From assembly GCF_013155265.1 (NCBI RefSeq), contig NZ_JABJXU010000011.1:24040-88039 (forward strand): DNA of 64,000 bases, in the 5' to 3' direction. Every line of letters begins with the position of its first letter. Position 1 is the first letter of the stretch. The notes beneath the pieces are model-generated. The model did no database searches. It was not told the DNA's origin and was given only the letters and a program-made list of their open reading frames with translations. Below are positions 54,673 through 64,000 of the stretch, in pieces. The position numbers and the translations under genes were made by a program. The DNA is from Enterococcus sp. MMGLQ5-1. GTDB taxonomy: Bacteria > Bacillota > Bacilli > Lactobacillales > Streptococcaceae.

Positions 54673-56844
54673 ATGCCGATAATCGTTGAAAATCAATTAT
54701 TTCATCTACAGAATGAAGAGATAAGCTATGTCATTTCAGTTGAAAAGGGGAAATATTTAGTTCAGAGATATTGGGGACGTAAAATTGAAACCTTTAACGA
54801 TAGTCGAAAGCTTCAGATGATTGATCGCGGTTTTGCGACCAACCCGTACCCTGAGGAAAGAACCTTTAGTTTGAATAGTCTGCCTTTGGAGACAAGTACT
54901 AATCAAAATGGAGATCATCGTATCGCGAATTATACAATCCGTTCAGCTAGTAATCATACGGTTACTGATTTTACTTTTGACTCTTATGAAATCTTTCAAG
55001 GCAAAAAAGTAATCGAAGGCTTACCAACACTTGAGGCTGATGAGCAGCAGGTAACAACCCTTAAAATTAAGCTAGTTGATGCAATTCAAAATTTAGAGAT
55101 GACGCTTTACTATCATTTATTTGAAACGCTGCCTGTGATTTCACGCCATGTTACTTTTAAAAATCGTGGTGATGATATGGTAATTTTGGAGAATGCTGGT
55201 AGTGTACAAATTGATATCGCAGGTACTGATTATGACCTTTTAACCTTGGATGGATCACATACCGATGAGGCGACAATCAACCGCAGTAAATTGAGAAGTG
55301 GTATTCAAAGGATTGAAAGCATCCGTGGTACAAGTAGTCCACAGCATCAACCCTTTATAGCACTCCTGCAACCAAATACTGATGATTTTTCAGGTGAGGT
55401 GCGCGCCTTTCATTTAATTTATAGTGGTAATTTTCAGGCTCAGGCAGAGGTTGAGCAGTATGGTTCAACTCGTATTCAGCTTGGAATTCATCCTCAGGAA
55501 TTTGCATGGCAACTGAAGCCAGAAATGGTTTTTGAAACGCCTGAGGCAGTTATGGTCTTTGCTAAAAATGGTCTGAACGACATGAGTCAAACATTTCACC
55601 AGCTTTATCAAAATCATTTAATTCCGGAGCCGTTCAGAAAACAAGCACGACCAATTGTCCTGAATACATGGGAAGCAAATTATTTTGATATTACAGAAGA
55701 AAAATGTGAGCAGCTCGCTACTAAGGCTGCAGAAGCCGGAATTGAGCTATTTGTTTTAGATGATGGTTGGTTTGGCAAGCGTGATGATGATACCACTTCC
55801 TTAGGCGACTGGTATGAAAATTTAGAGAAATTGCCAAATGGGATTAGTGGACTGGCCAAGATGGTTCATCAAAAGGGCTTGCAATTTGGTTTGTGGTTTG
55901 AACCAGAAATGATATCACGTAGTAGTCAGCTCTATCAGAAGCATCCAGATTGGGCATTGTCTGTTCCTAATTACCAAGCAATTGAAGGGCGACGTCAATT
56001 AGTACTTGATTTGAGTAATCCTGATGTTCAAGCGTTTATTATTGATATGCTAACCAGCTATTTGAAAAATGGTGATATTGATTACATCAAATGGGACATG
56101 AATCGTCATCTCACAGATGTAGGCAGTAGTGCGTTTCCGAGTCAGCAGCAGGGTGAGATTGGACATCGCTATATACTAGGTCTATATCAAATTTTAGCAA
56201 AGGTGACTCAACGCTTTCCGAATGTTTTATTTGAAAATTGTTCAAGTGGTGGCGGACGCTTTGATCCAGGGATGATGCGTTATATGGCTCAAAACTGGAC
56301 GAGTGATAATACTGATGCCCTTTGTCGTACTAAGATTCAAACAGGCTACAGCTTGATTTATCCACCAATCATGATGGCCGCTCATGTTTCAGCAGTGCCA
56401 AATCATCAGGTCGGTAGAATAACCAGCTTAGAAACACGAGCTGACATTGCAATGTCTGGTAATCTTGGCTATGAATTGGATTTAACGGCATGTACCTCAG
56501 AAGAATTAGCAGAAATTAAGGCGCAAACGTCATTTTATCGTCTTCATCGTGAATTGCTTCAATTCGGAAAATTTTATCGAATTAAGCCTATTAGTCAATA
56601 TTTTGAAGCAGGCTGGTTAATTCTCAATGAAGCTGAGGCGGTTGTTATCTATTTTAATGGTTTAGCAAGACCAGCTGTTCCAGTGAATTATCTTCCTTTA
56701 CATTATTTAGACAATCAAGCAATTTATGAAGAGGCTTCAACAGGTCAGTTATTTAGTGGTAGTGAGTTAAATTATTCAGGAATTACGATTCCAAGAATAA
56801 AGACCGACTTTAAGACCTTGGTTTATCATTTTATCAAGCAATAA
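54673..56844 (+). CDS. Alpha-galactosidase (GH36)
   Basis: Hydrolyses terminal alpha-galactosides such as melibiose and raffinose in the cytoplasm. The 723-residue protein has the GH36 beta-sandwich N-domain (about 1-320), a TIM barrel and C-terminal beta domain. The nucleophile is Asp475 in YIKWDMNR and the acid/base Asp531 in SSGGGRFDPG. DDGWFGKRDDD and WFEPEM are also family motifs. No signal peptide. It lies alone, so the galactoside permease is elsewhere or is the EIIBCA at 48375. Confidence 0.95.
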   Translation: MPIIVENQLFHLQNEEISYVISVEKGKYLVQRYWGRKIETFNDSRKLQMIDRGFATNPYPEERTFSLNSLPLETSTNQNGDHRIANYTIRSASNHTVTDFTFDSYEIFQGKKVIEGLPTLEADEQQVTTLKIKLVDAIQNLEMTLYYHLFETLPVISRHVTFKNRGDDMVILENAGSVQIDIAGTDYDLLTLDGSHTDEATINRSKLRSGIQRIESIRGTSSPQHQPFIALLQPNTDDFSGEVRAFHLIYSGNFQAQAEVEQYGSTRIQLGIHPQEFAWQLKPEMVFETPEAVMVFAKNGLNDMSQTFHQLYQNHLIPEPFRKQARPIVLNTWEANYFDITEEKCEQLATKAAEAGIELFVLDDGWFGKRDDDTTSLGDWYENLEKLPNGISGLAKMVHQKGLQFGLWFEPEMISRSSQLYQKHPDWALSVPNYQAIEGRRQLVLDLSNPDVQAFIIDMLTSYLKNGDIDYIKWDMNRHLTDVGSSAFPSQQQGEIGHRYILGLYQILAKVTQRFPNVLFENCSSGGGRFDPGMMRYMAQNWTSDNTDALCRTKIQTGYSLIYPPIMMAAHVSAVPNHQVGRITSLETRADIAMSGNLGYELDLTACTSEELAEIKAQTSFYRLHRELLQFGKFYRIKPISQYFEAGWLILNEAEAVVIYFNGLARPAVPVNYLPLHYLDNQAIYEEASTGQLFSGSELNYSGITIPRIKTDFKTLVYHFIKQ

Positions 56845-56846
56845 AC

Positions 56847-56888
56847 AAAAAGGATTGGAAAATAAATTTCCAATCCTTTATTTTTTTG
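56847..56888. terminator. Bidirectional terminator between agaL-type gene and rpsO
   Basis: AAAGGATTGGAAA (56849-56861) pairs with TTTCCAATCCTTT (56867-56879), with T-runs on both strands. Confidence 0.9.
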
Positions 56889-56889
56889 A

Positions 56890-57159
56890 TTAACGACGTA
56901 AACCCAAAGCGTTGATTAGCTCACGGTAACGTTGAACATCCTTGTCACGTAAGTAACCAAGTAAGTTACGACGGTGACCAATTTTTTTCATTAAACCACG
57001 GTATGTATGGTGGTCCTTTTTATGTACCTTGATGTGATCATTAAGATGATTGATTTCCCATGTTAATACAGCAATTTGTACCTCTGGAGAACCAGTGTCG
57101 CCTTCGTGACGCGCAAATTGTGAAATGATTTCGTTTTTCTTTTCTTTTGAAATAGCCAT
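56890..57159 (-). CDS. rpsO: 30S ribosomal protein S15
   Basis: Primary 16S rRNA-binding protein, 89 residues, with the canonical start [20 protein letters not shown] and the signature [14 protein letters not shown] followed by [10 protein letters not shown]. The frame extends to 57186 but AGAGGTGG lies in that extension, so the ATG at 57159 is used. It stands alone with a structured leader upstream. pnp, its frequent neighbour, is not here. Confidence 0.97.
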   Translation of the reverse strand: MAISKEKKNEIISQFARHEGDTGSPEVQIAVLTWEINHLNDHIKVHKKDHHTYRGLMKKIGHRRNLLGYLRDKDVQRYRELINALGLRR

Positions 57160-57186
57160 TATTTCCACCTCTTCTGTTTTTGTCAA

Positions 57187-57264
57187 TTACTGAGTAAAGC
57201 GTCGGTGTGTCGCTAAACTAAGTAAAAGCTGGTACTATTTAACATAGTACCTTAACACTTTACT
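57187..57264 (-). promoter_or_regulatory. Structured rpsO leader, possible S15 autoregulatory site
   Basis: The leader folds on the minus strand as a perfect hairpin GGTACTAT/ATAGTACC (57251-57231), enclosed by AGTAAAG/CTTTACT (57264-57258 and 57199-57193). S15 represses its own mRNA through leader structures in several bacteria. No match to a known leader class was confirmed. Confidence 0.4.
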
Positions 57265-57424
57265 ATGATTTGAATTAGAATTCAAGTCTTAATTGGATTT
57301 ATTTTTCTGCAACGCATTAAATCGGCTTTTTATCTATTAAGAACACTTAATTTATTAATTTTTATCTTGTATTTATTAAATAAAATCGGTTTAATTAAAA
57401 AGAAGAATACTTGGAGGTGGCAGT

Positions 57425-58114
57425 ATGAAAATTCTAGTTGTTGATGATGACAAAGAAATTGTTGATTTATTATCAATTTATTTAAAAAATGAAAAATTTG
57501 AATATGAAAAGGCATATAACGGTGAGGAGGCCTTATCGCTTTTCTTAAAGGAAGAGGATGCCTTTGATTTAATTATTTTAGATTTAATGATGCCTGTAAT
57601 GGATGGTATGAGTGTTTTACAAACCTTGCGTGCAAAAAAAATTGATGTCCCGGTCTTATTTTTAACTGCAAAATCACAAGATGAAGATGTTGTGAAAGGC
57701 TTAGTTGCCGGTGCGGATGATTATGTTACTAAGCCGTTTAATCCGCTAGAAGTTATGGTGCGAATTAAAAATATTTTAAAACGTTCAGAGGCTCGAATTA
57801 AAGTTGTGGCTAATAAAATTGAGATAGGCCCGATAGTAATTGATAAAGATACGCATCAAGTTAAAACTAAAGAGGACAACCTTCCAATTTCGTTGACAGT
57901 ATTAGAATTTGGTATTTTATTACTGTTAGCTACGCATCCCGGTCGCGTTTTTTCTGCAGACGAAATATTTGAGCAGGTCTGGCAGCAAGAGAGTGCTGTT
58001 CCAGCTAAAACAGTAATGGTTCACGTATCACATCTTCGGGACAAATTGTTTGAGGCAACTCAAGAACGTTTGATTGAAACGGTTTGGGGCGTTGGCTACA
58101 AAATAGAAGAATAA
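57425..58114 (+). CDS. OmpR/PhoB-family response regulator, orphan
   Basis: DNA-binding response regulator of 229 residues. The receiver (1-115) has VVDDDKE, phospho-acceptor Asp53 in IILDLMMPVMDG and Lys in DDYVTKPFNPLE. The winged helix (about 128-229) has LTVLEFGILLLLATHPGRVF (20 residues) and VHVSHLRDKL. It resembles VanR/YycF-like regulators. The histidine kinase that normally follows is missing; a 480-bp non-coding block takes its place. Confidence 0.92.
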   Translation: MKILVVDDDKEIVDLLSIYLKNEKFEYEKAYNGEEALSLFLKEEDAFDLIILDLMMPVMDGMSVLQTLRAKKIDVPVLFLTAKSQDEDVVKGLVAGADDYVTKPFNPLEVMVRIKNILKRSEARIKVVANKIEIGPIVIDKDTHQVKTKEDNLPISLTVLEFGILLLLATHPGRVFSADEIFEQVWQQESAVPAKTVMVHVSHLRDKLFEATQERLIETVWGVGYKIEE

Positions 58115-58137
58115 TAATTTAATCGCTAAAAAATAGT

Positions 58138-58560
58138 GGTGGGACAAAAGACGTTTAACGGGCAACTTAGCCCGTGAAGTGACACTGGGAGCTAGCGCTC
58201 AAATGTATCATGTTGGATGGGCTACTATCTAAAAAAATTATCGTTAGCCCTAAAGTAAATGCTCACAACATTGTACGAACAAAGTTGTATACAGTTCCCG
58301 ATGGACCTTGGTCAAAGTAGATGAGGACCTGCAAAATCAAAGATTTTGAGGGAAATTACAAAGTGCATGCCATCATGACAAATTGATGATATTTGTTTGT
58401 CTTTGAAATGATCAATCATTTCAGACCAAGCTTATCGCTACGCTGGAAAGCAAGCTTTCCGACTCTGCTTTTGCGCTTTGCAAATGCTCGGAAATTTATC
58501 TATTTTCCTATGGTATTGAAGCTATCGCATTGTTCTCTGTAAATTACGAACAATATTAAA
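58138..58560. repeat. Hairpin-packed non-coding block after the response regulator
   Basis: No ORF is supported. The left edge GGTGGGACAAAAG resembles, in inverted form, the terminator at the right edge. Inside are hairpins ACGGGC/GCCCGT, CAAAATC/GATTTTG, GACAAAT/ATTTGTTTGTC, GAAATGATCAATCATTTC and GGAAAG/CTTTCC. A TTGAAGCTA word occurs near 58517. It could be a mobile non-autonomous element or debris of the lost kinase gene. Confidence 0.5.
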
Positions 58561-58597
58561 GGGTTAGGACTTCTGTCCCAACCCCATTTTTATTTTT
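58561..58597. terminator. Terminator between the response regulator block and L-asparaginase
   Basis: GGGTT-A-GGAC pairs with GTCC-C-AACCC across a TTCT loop (58561-58584), followed by CATTTTTATTTTTTT. Confidence 0.85.
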
Positions 58598-59566
58598 TTA
58601 ATTTTCAATATAATCTTTTAGTTTTTCATTTTCGTAGCCGGCATTATAAGCTAGTAATAGCTTTAGTCTTGCTTTTTGCGAGTTGATTTCTTTGCAAAAT
58701 AATACGCCCATATCAGCTAGCTGTCCACCACCGCCTTCATATTTATAAACAGGCTCAGAAATACCATTAAAGCATCTTGAGACTAAGACAACTGGAATTT
58801 TTGCGTTAATAATCCTTTGAAGCCCTTTAGCTGCCTCAGGTGGTAAATTACCTGCACCTAAGGCTTCAATAACTAGACCATCAATTTTTTCAATATCTAA
58901 TAAATTGAAAATATCATCTGTCATTCCAGCATAGGCTTTGATGATTGGGATATTGCCTTCAATCGTGTCAACATCAATTGGTGCTGCATAATTTGTTTGC
59001 TGGAAGAAAATGATTTGTTTTTTTGTGACCAATCCAAGTGGTCCATGCGTTGGAGTTTGAAATGTGGATACATTCGTTGTATGCGTCTTGGTAACATAAC
59101 GTGCTGTATGAATTTCATCATTCATCACTACTAAAACACCTTTACCAAAAGTATTTTCGTTACTGGCAACACGAATTGCTGTTAGGAAATTATAAACGCC
59201 ATCGCTACCAATCTCATTGCTACTACGCATGGCACCTGTTAGAACAATCGGGTACATTTGTCGTATTGTCGAATCGAGAAAAAAAGCCGTTTCTTCTAAT
59301 GTATCGGTACCGTGAGTAATTACAATACCCTCGATGTTTTCTTCCAAGAACGCCTTTTGACAGCGATTTTTTAAGGCGAGCATATGATATGGCTTAATCT
59401 GAGGACTAGGTAGATTACAAAAATCCTCTACAATTAATTCTATGTTATTTTCTGATTGGATTTTGGCATCTAAGAGCGGGTTACGCTCGCTCTCAACAAT
59501 TTGTCCATCAGCTGTTTCATTCATTGAAATTGTACCACCGGTATGTAAAACAAGAATTTTTTTCAT
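58598..59566 (-). CDS. ansA: Type I L-asparaginase
   Basis: Cytoplasmic enzyme converting asparagine to aspartate and ammonia, 322 residues. The first catalytic Thr is in VLHTGGTISM, the second in VITHGTDTLEETAFFL, and GAMRSSNEIGSDG and AYAGMTDD belong to the family core. No signal peptide. It is monocistronic with a small ribosome-binding site AAGGAG, divergent from the yunD-mutL cluster. Confidence 0.93.
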   Translation of the reverse strand: MKKILVLHTGGTISMNETADGQIVESERNPLLDAKIQSENNIELIVEDFCNLPSPQIKPYHMLALKNRCQKAFLEENIEGIVITHGTDTLEETAFFLDSTIRQMYPIVLTGAMRSSNEIGSDGVYNFLTAIRVASNENTFGKGVLVVMNDEIHTARYVTKTHTTNVSTFQTPTHGPLGLVTKKQIIFFQQTNYAAPIDVDTIEGNIPIIKAYAGMTDDIFNLLDIEKIDGLVIEALGAGNLPPEAAKGLQRIINAKIPVVLVSRCFNGISEPVYKYEGGGGQLADMGVLFCKEINSQKARLKLLLAYNAGYENEKLKDYIEN

Positions 59567-59756
59567 TACTAAAACTCCTTATAAGATACTCATCTTTTTT
59601 ATATTAAATAATTTGTCATGAATTGTTAAACTTGCAACTTTGCAGCTATCTAAAAACTTTCTTTGGATACAGCAACATATTTTTATTATATAATAGATAA
59701 TGTGAAAAGAGAATGAATACCCTGAAAACGGTAGAATGGTAGTAAGAAGGAAGATT

Positions 59757-61121
59757 ATGGAGAAAGTTAAGCTTTTACATACAAATGATTTGCATTCACA
59801 TTTTGAGAATTGGCCTAAAATTCGGCGCTTTTTGCAGTCAGAAAAAGAAGATCCAAATGCCACTGTCCTGACCTTCGATATCGGTGATTTTATCGATCGC
59901 TTTCATCCACTGACAGAAGCGACACATGGTAAGGCAAATATCGAGCTGATGAATGAAATCGGATACGATGCCGTAACGATTGGTAATAATGAGGGAATTG
60001 GCAGCTCGAAATATGATTTAGAGCACCTTTATGAGAATGCTAATTTTGATATCGTAATCGGTAATCTTAAGGAGCCTAAAACTTCAATCAAGCCTGATTG
60101 GGCAGAGCTAACTAAGCTAATTGAAACTAAAGAGGGCACTAAAATCGCTATTTTAGGCTTGACCGCTTATTTTCCTTTGACCTATATTCCGAACGGCTGG
60201 CAAATTGAACGAATTGATGAGGTTTTGCCACAGCTAATTGAAAGTGTTAAGAATGAGGCAGATTTAATTGTCCTTTTAAGTCATTTAGGTATTCAAGAGG
60301 ATCGGCGAATTGCTCGGAAATATCCAGAGCTGTCGATTGTTATCGGTTCACATACGCACCATCTTTTACAGTTTGGAGAGGTTGTTGATGGCACCTTGAT
60401 TGCTGCTGCTGGTAAGTGGGGTAGATATATTGGCAAAATTGACTTATTATTAAAGGATAAGCAGATTGTCGAGTATAAAATTGAAGCGCTAGAAACTGAA
60501 AAGCTACCTATGTTTGCTGATGATGAGCACGAGATTTTTGGACTTTTAGATCGAGGTCATCAGCTTTTAAATCAGCAGGTTGTGGGTGATTTACCCCAAA
60601 CCTTATCTAACCAGAGCACAACCAGAAATTCAGTGATTGAGCTAGCGTTAGAAGCTGTTCGTGGCTTTGCTGAGGTTGATGTTGCGATTTTAAATAGCGG
60701 TCTCTTTTTAGGCAGCATTGCGGCCGGTGAGGTGAATATGGATCAGCTACATCAAATTTTACCGCATCCAATGCATATTATTCGAGTTACCTTAAGTGGC
60801 TCCGATATGAAACGTTTAATTTTGGAAATGGAAAAAACAAGAGGCTTTCTAGCTAATTATCCAATCGTGGGCATGGGCTTTCGAGGTAAAATATTTGGTC
60901 ACATTGTTTATTCAAATATTGAAATTGATCGCTCAACTAAAGCAATTACTTGGCAGAATCAACCAATAGATGAGCAAAAAGAATATACATTTGCCACAGT
61001 TGATCATTTTTTATTTATTCCATTTTTTCCGACAATTGAAATCAAAGGACAAATAGAATTTATTTTTCCAGAATTTATTCGTCAGGTGGTTGCGAATTAT
61101 ATACAAAAGGGCTGTAATTAA
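59757..61121 (+). CDS. 5'-nucleotidase / 2',3'-cyclic phosphodiesterase family protein (YunD-like)
   Basis: Calcineurin-like metallophosphoesterase of 454 residues. N-terminal metal motifs are LLHTNDLHSHFENW, DIGDFIDRF, TIGNNEGIG, LLSHLGIQED and GSHTHH. The C-terminal 5'-nucleotidase domain has LNSGLFLGSIAAGEV. There is no signal peptide, in agreement with the cytoplasmic YunD group. The frame from 59736 is shortened because AGAAGGAAG precedes the ATG at 59757. It heads a yunD-yutD-mutL cluster. Confidence 0.9.
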   Translation: MEKVKLLHTNDLHSHFENWPKIRRFLQSEKEDPNATVLTFDIGDFIDRFHPLTEATHGKANIELMNEIGYDAVTIGNNEGIGSSKYDLEHLYENANFDIVIGNLKEPKTSIKPDWAELTKLIETKEGTKIAILGLTAYFPLTYIPNGWQIERIDEVLPQLIESVKNEADLIVLLSHLGIQEDRRIARKYPELSIVIGSHTHHLLQFGEVVDGTLIAAAGKWGRYIGKIDLLLKDKQIVEYKIEALETEKLPMFADDEHEIFGLLDRGHQLLNQQVVGDLPQTLSNQSTTRNSVIELALEAVRGFAEVDVAILNSGLFLGSIAAGEVNMDQLHQILPHPMHIIRVTLSGSDMKRLILEMEKTRGFLANYPIVGMGFRGKIFGHIVYSNIEIDRSTKAITWQNQPIDEQKEYTFATVDHFLFIPFFPTIEIKGQIEFIFPEFIRQVVANYIQKGCN

Positions 61122-61141
61122 ACAATTAAAAAGGAGTATTT

Positions 61142-61771
61142 ATGCGTCGAAGTGCAGAAGAAGAAGCGGCACGAATTAAAAATTATGAGAAGTACCCAGG
61201 CGATAAAGTATCGATGATTGGTGATCAAATAAATATTGGTGATCGCAAGTATCGATTGATTTTTAATTATCGTGAGGGCTTTAATGCGGAAAAACTAGAG
61301 CAACGGTTTTCTAATATTTTAGCCAAATATGATTATATTGTTGGTGATTGGGGTTATGAACAGCTCAGATTAAAGGGATTTTATCAAGATTTTAAAAAGA
61401 AGGTTGTTTATGATAAAAAAATTGAAACATTGATTGATTATTTATATGAATATTGTAATTTCGGCTGTTCCTTTTTTGTTTTGGAAAAGCTGGAGGATCC
61501 AAAGCAGCAAAATCATTATTCTGATGCATCATCAACAGATGTTGATGTTAAAAAAGAAAACAAGCAGCAATCGATTCCCAATAAAAACCGCCATAAATCA
61601 TCCAAGGTAAAGTCTAAGAAAACGGTGGCATTTGTTGCTGAGAAAACTGGCAGGCCTACAGAAAATCAAAAGCCGATTATTAAGTCAAGAGCTAAGGCTA
61701 AACCGCCAGTTGCAAGGGAAGTTGTAAAAAAGGATAAAAATTTCACAATAAAGAAAAGAAATCAGACCTAG
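61142..61771 (+). CDS. YutD family protein (DUF1027)
   Basis: Conserved Firmicutes protein of unknown function. The YutD domain occupies about residues 15-115 (YRLIFNYREGFNAEKLEQRF, YIVGDWGYEQLRLKGFY, NFGCSFFVLEK). The C-terminal 90 residues are a low-complexity lysine-rich tail. The 209-residue length exceeds the core because of this tail. It follows the YunD-type gene by 20 nt with AAGGAG, the same pair order as in many lactic acid bacteria. Confidence 0.9.
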   Translation: MRRSAEEEAARIKNYEKYPGDKVSMIGDQINIGDRKYRLIFNYREGFNAEKLEQRFSNILAKYDYIVGDWGYEQLRLKGFYQDFKKKVVYDKKIETLIDYLYEYCNFGCSFFVLEKLEDPKQQNHYSDASSTDVDVKKENKQQSIPNKNRHKSSKVKSKKTVAFVAEKTGRPTENQKPIIKSRAKAKPPVAREVVKKDKNFTIKKRNQT

Positions 61772-61798
61772 TTGATGAGTTAAGAAAGGCGTTGCATC

Positions 61799-63808
61799 AT
61801 GTCTAAAATTATCGAATTATCAGAAAATTTAGCTAATCAAATTGCTGCTGGGGAAGTGATTGAACGTCCTGCTTCAGTTGTTAAAGAATTGGTGGAAAAT
61901 GCCATTGATGCGAAAAGTAAGCAAATTGTTTTAAGCATTGAGGAGTCTGGTCTTAGAAAAATTGAAGTGAATGATGATGGAGAGGGGATTTTAAGAGCAG
62001 ATATTCTTTCGGCGTTTAAGCGTCATGCCACTAGTAAAATTAAGGATCAAGATGACCTGTTTAGAATCCGAACTCTAGGGTTTCGCGGTGAAGCCCTGCC
62101 TTCAATTACGTCAGTTGCAGAAGTCTATATGGAGACAGCGACCAACGAGGAAGACTCTGGCTCAAGTGTGCTAATTAAGGGTGGAACCATAATTAAGCAT
62201 GAGCAATTTGCCAAGCGGAAGGGCACCAAGATTGTTATTACTAATCTTTTCTATAATACACCAGCCCGTTTAAAATACATTAAAAGCTTACAAGCAGAGC
62301 TAGCTCATATTGGAGATGTTATTAATCGCTTGTCGCTTGCTCATCCAGAGATTGCCTTTACTTTGATTAATGATGGCAAGCAAATGATTAAAACGGCTGG
62401 AAGTGGGGATTTGCAGCAAGCAATTGCTGGTATTTATGGCATGACAACCGCTCGGAAAATGCTAGCAATTCGTAATGAGGATTTAGATTTTAAAATTAGT
62501 GGCTTTATCAGCTTACCAGAGCTAACTAGAGCCAGCAAAAACTATATTACTATTTTAATTAATGGTCGTTATATTAAAAATTTTTTAATTAATAAGGCCT
62601 TAATTGAAGGCTATGGGTCAAAATTAATGGTGGGTCGTTTTCCAATCGCCGTTTTAAATATACAAATTGATCCGCAGCTGATTGATGTCAATGTTCACCC
62701 GACAAAACAGGAGGTACGGCTATCTAAGGAAAAGGAATTGATGGCCTTAATTCGTCAAGCAGTTACTCAGGCCTTGAGCGATGAACAGCTTATTCCAAGT
62801 GCCTATGAAAATTTAAGACAAGGTAGCAAATCATTTCGAGAGGTTACTGAGCAATTAGAGGTTCAGCTCAAGGCTAATCCTAGCGCACATCCATATCAAC
62901 AGAATGAGCAATCGCAGTATGAGTCAGCGGATTACCGAATTAATGAATCACCTATTGAGTCACAAAATATGCCAAAGAAAGATGACTTTTTGGTTTTTCC
63001 AAGCATTGAACAGCCGAAGAAATTAGTTAACCAGTCGATTGTTAATCCAGTGATTGCGCAATCGTCAGCTATGGCTGAAAATATTCAAGACCATGCTGAT
63101 GAGAGCCCTCTGAAAGAGCATCCTAATTTAAATTTCTCTGAAGATGGTAAAAGGTTGCTTGAAGCGGCCCTTCAGCGTTTAAATGATGAACCACAACAAA
63201 CCTTTCCCATGCTAGAGTATTTTGGTCAAATGCGAGGTACTTATCTATTTGCACAGAGTAAGGAAGGTCTGTATATTATTGATCAGCATGCGGCGCAGGA
63301 AAGAATAAAATATGAATATTTTCGAGAAAAAATTGGTGAGGTTAGTGATGATCAGCAAACCTTATTAATTCCCATAATTCTTGATTATGCCACGGGTGAT
63401 TTTATTAAAATTAATGAAAAGCTTGATTTGCTGAGAGGTATTGGCATTATGCTAATGCCCTATGGTGGCAACAGTTTTATTTTAAGAAGTCATCCAGTCT
63501 GGTTTGATAAAGGCTTGGAGGAATCAATTATTCGAGAGCTAATTGATATGCTTTTAATTACTGGTGAAGTCAGCATTCAGCGATTACGGGCTGAGACAGC
63601 AATTATGATGAGCTGTAAGGGTTCAATAAAGGCGAACCATCATCTGCAGGAGTTTGAGGCTCGCCAGCTATTAGCTGATTTAGCAGAGTGTGAAAATCCA
63701 TATAATTGTCCACATGGTCGTCCGGTATTAATTCATTTTTCTCCAACGGATATGGAAAAAATGTTTAAACGAATTCAAGATCCACATAAAAGCTCATTCG
63801 ATAATTAA
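61799..63808 (+). CDS. mutL: DNA mismatch repair endonuclease MutL
   Basis: Mismatch repair ATPase of 669 residues. The GHKL ATPase has [19 protein letters not shown] and [13 protein letters not shown]. The C-terminal domain carries the endonuclease motif [12 protein letters not shown] (from Asp495) and the zinc motif [12 protein letters not shown], so it belongs to the nicking MutL class. A variable linker lies at about 335-450. mutS is not adjacent in this window. An IS element begins about 27 bp beyond the stop. Confidence 0.96.
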   Translation: MSKIIELSENLANQIAAGEVIERPASVVKELVENAIDAKSKQIVLSIEESGLRKIEVNDDGEGILRADILSAFKRHATSKIKDQDDLFRIRTLGFRGEALPSITSVAEVYMETATNEEDSGSSVLIKGGTIIKHEQFAKRKGTKIVITNLFYNTPARLKYIKSLQAELAHIGDVINRLSLAHPEIAFTLINDGKQMIKTAGSGDLQQAIAGIYGMTTARKMLAIRNEDLDFKISGFISLPELTRASKNYITILINGRYIKNFLINKALIEGYGSKLMVGRFPIAVLNIQIDPQLIDVNVHPTKQEVRLSKEKELMALIRQAVTQALSDEQLIPSAYENLRQGSKSFREVTEQLEVQLKANPSAHPYQQNEQSQYESADYRINESPIESQNMPKKDDFLVFPSIEQPKKLVNQSIVNPVIAQSSAMAENIQDHADESPLKEHPNLNFSEDGKRLLEAALQRLNDEPQQTFPMLEYFGQMRGTYLFAQSKEGLYIIDQHAAQERIKYEYFREKIGEVSDDQQTLLIPIILDYATGDFIKINEKLDLLRGIGIMLMPYGGNSFILRSHPVWFDKGLEESIIRELIDMLLITGEVSIQRLRAETAIMMSCKGSIKANHHLQEFEARQLLADLAECENPYNCPHGRPVLIHFSPTDMEKMFKRIQDPHKSSFDN

Positions 63809-63834
63809 AAAGGTGCTAAGACATAGCAGGGAAC

Positions 63835-64000
63835 TGACACTATAATTAGATACAATTAAAAAAGAGCACCTCAAATTTAGTAAAATAAATTTGGAGGTGT
63901 TTTTCTAATGGCAAAACATAATTATTATCCGGAGACATTAAAAATTCAGATCGTTGAGAGATTATTAGCAGGAGAATCGGCTTCATCCCTTCGGGAAGAA
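63835..64000 (+). mobile_element. IS3-family insertion sequence, 5' end (cut by window edge)
   Basis: The left end appears to be TGACACTATAATTAGATAC near 63835, followed by a hairpin CACCTC-A-AATTTA / TAAATT-T-GGAGGTG (63867-63899) that hides the orfA Shine-Dalgarno. This is a common IS safeguard against read-through expression. The right end lies outside the window. Confidence 0.75.
63908..64000 (+). CDS. IS3-family transposase OrfA, N-terminal part
   Basis: 31 codons are visible: MAKHNYYPETLKIQIVERLL followed by AGESASSLREE. This is the start of the helix-turn-helix of IS3-type OrfA. The ATG is 10 nt after GGAGG. Continues beyond the window, so completeness is unknown. Confidence 0.8.
   Translation, partial: MAKHNYYPETLKIQIVERLLAGESASSLREE

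Overview
This A/T-rich window reads as chromosome from a low-GC Gram-positive coccus or rod of the order Lactobacillales. The signs are strong AGGAGG-type ribosome-binding sites, several TTG starts, a VraTSR/LiaFSR cell-envelope system, PTS-based sugar uptake, an ECF-type thiamin transporter (ThiT) under a TPP riboswitch, a zinc-free type L33, and an LPXTG-anchored surface protein. Enterococcaceae or Carnobacteriaceae-like families fit best by gene content, but the genus cannot be fixed from the sequence alone.

Layout. 1-878 is a non-coding, hairpin-rich stretch. 879-5471 holds mnmG (-), gdpP and rplI (+). 5516-8484 is a yybP-ykoY type (manganese) riboswitch followed by a PEGLP-type cation P-type ATPase. 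8719-20361 is mostly housekeeping: mltG, greA, liaF-liaS-liaR, an M3 oligopeptidase, a CDF transporter (-), pcrA, truB and ribF. 20789 is a DUF805/SHOCT membrane protein. 21530-25520 (-) is a sucrose module scrR-scrA-scrB with two identical-core operators. 25687-28533 holds a Cof-type HAD phosphatase (-), hemW and an unknown gene.

28906-35945 is a catabolic operon: a PRD/EII-type activator, a KDPG/KDPGal-type aldolase, a galactitol-type PTS (EIIA, EIIB, EIIC), a galactonate-dehydratase homologue, an unknown membrane protein and a histidine phosphatase. The operon has no sugar-acid kinase, so the PTS may supply the phosphate. 36140-41201 holds a secreted matrixin-like metalloprotease, a HxlR regulator broken by an in-frame TGA, a nitroreductase, and a cell-wall-anchored protein with a ParB/sulfiredoxin-like domain. 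41358-41703 (-) is rpmF-rpmG. 41815-42170 is an array of 120-bp hairpin units. 42223-42938 (-) is thiT with its TPP riboswitch.

43140-48138 is a methionine/cobalamin cluster: metF, a stand-alone MetH reactivation-domain protein, a B12-dependent metH lacking that domain, a DUF4430 lipoprotein and an ECF S component. I infer that the last two take up cobalamin for MetH. 48375-56844 is a second sugar block: a sucrose-type EIIBCA, an IS3 relic, an alpha-glucoside EIICB, a GH4 6-phospho-alpha-glucosidase, an RpiR regulator and a GH36 alpha-galactosidase, with cre and LacI-type operator candidates. 56890-63808 holds rpsO (-), an orphan response regulator, L-asparaginase (-), a YunD-type 5'-nucleotidase, yutD and mutL. 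The 5' end of an IS3-family element begins after mutL and runs off the window.

The least explained content is non-coding. A family of roughly 120-bp hairpin units sharing a GAAGCTAG linker occurs near 170-309, 28641-28780 and 41815-42170. A second small hairpin family and a 99-bp inverted dispersed repeat are also present. Several 5' ends carry hairpins that cover the Shine-Dalgarno sequence.
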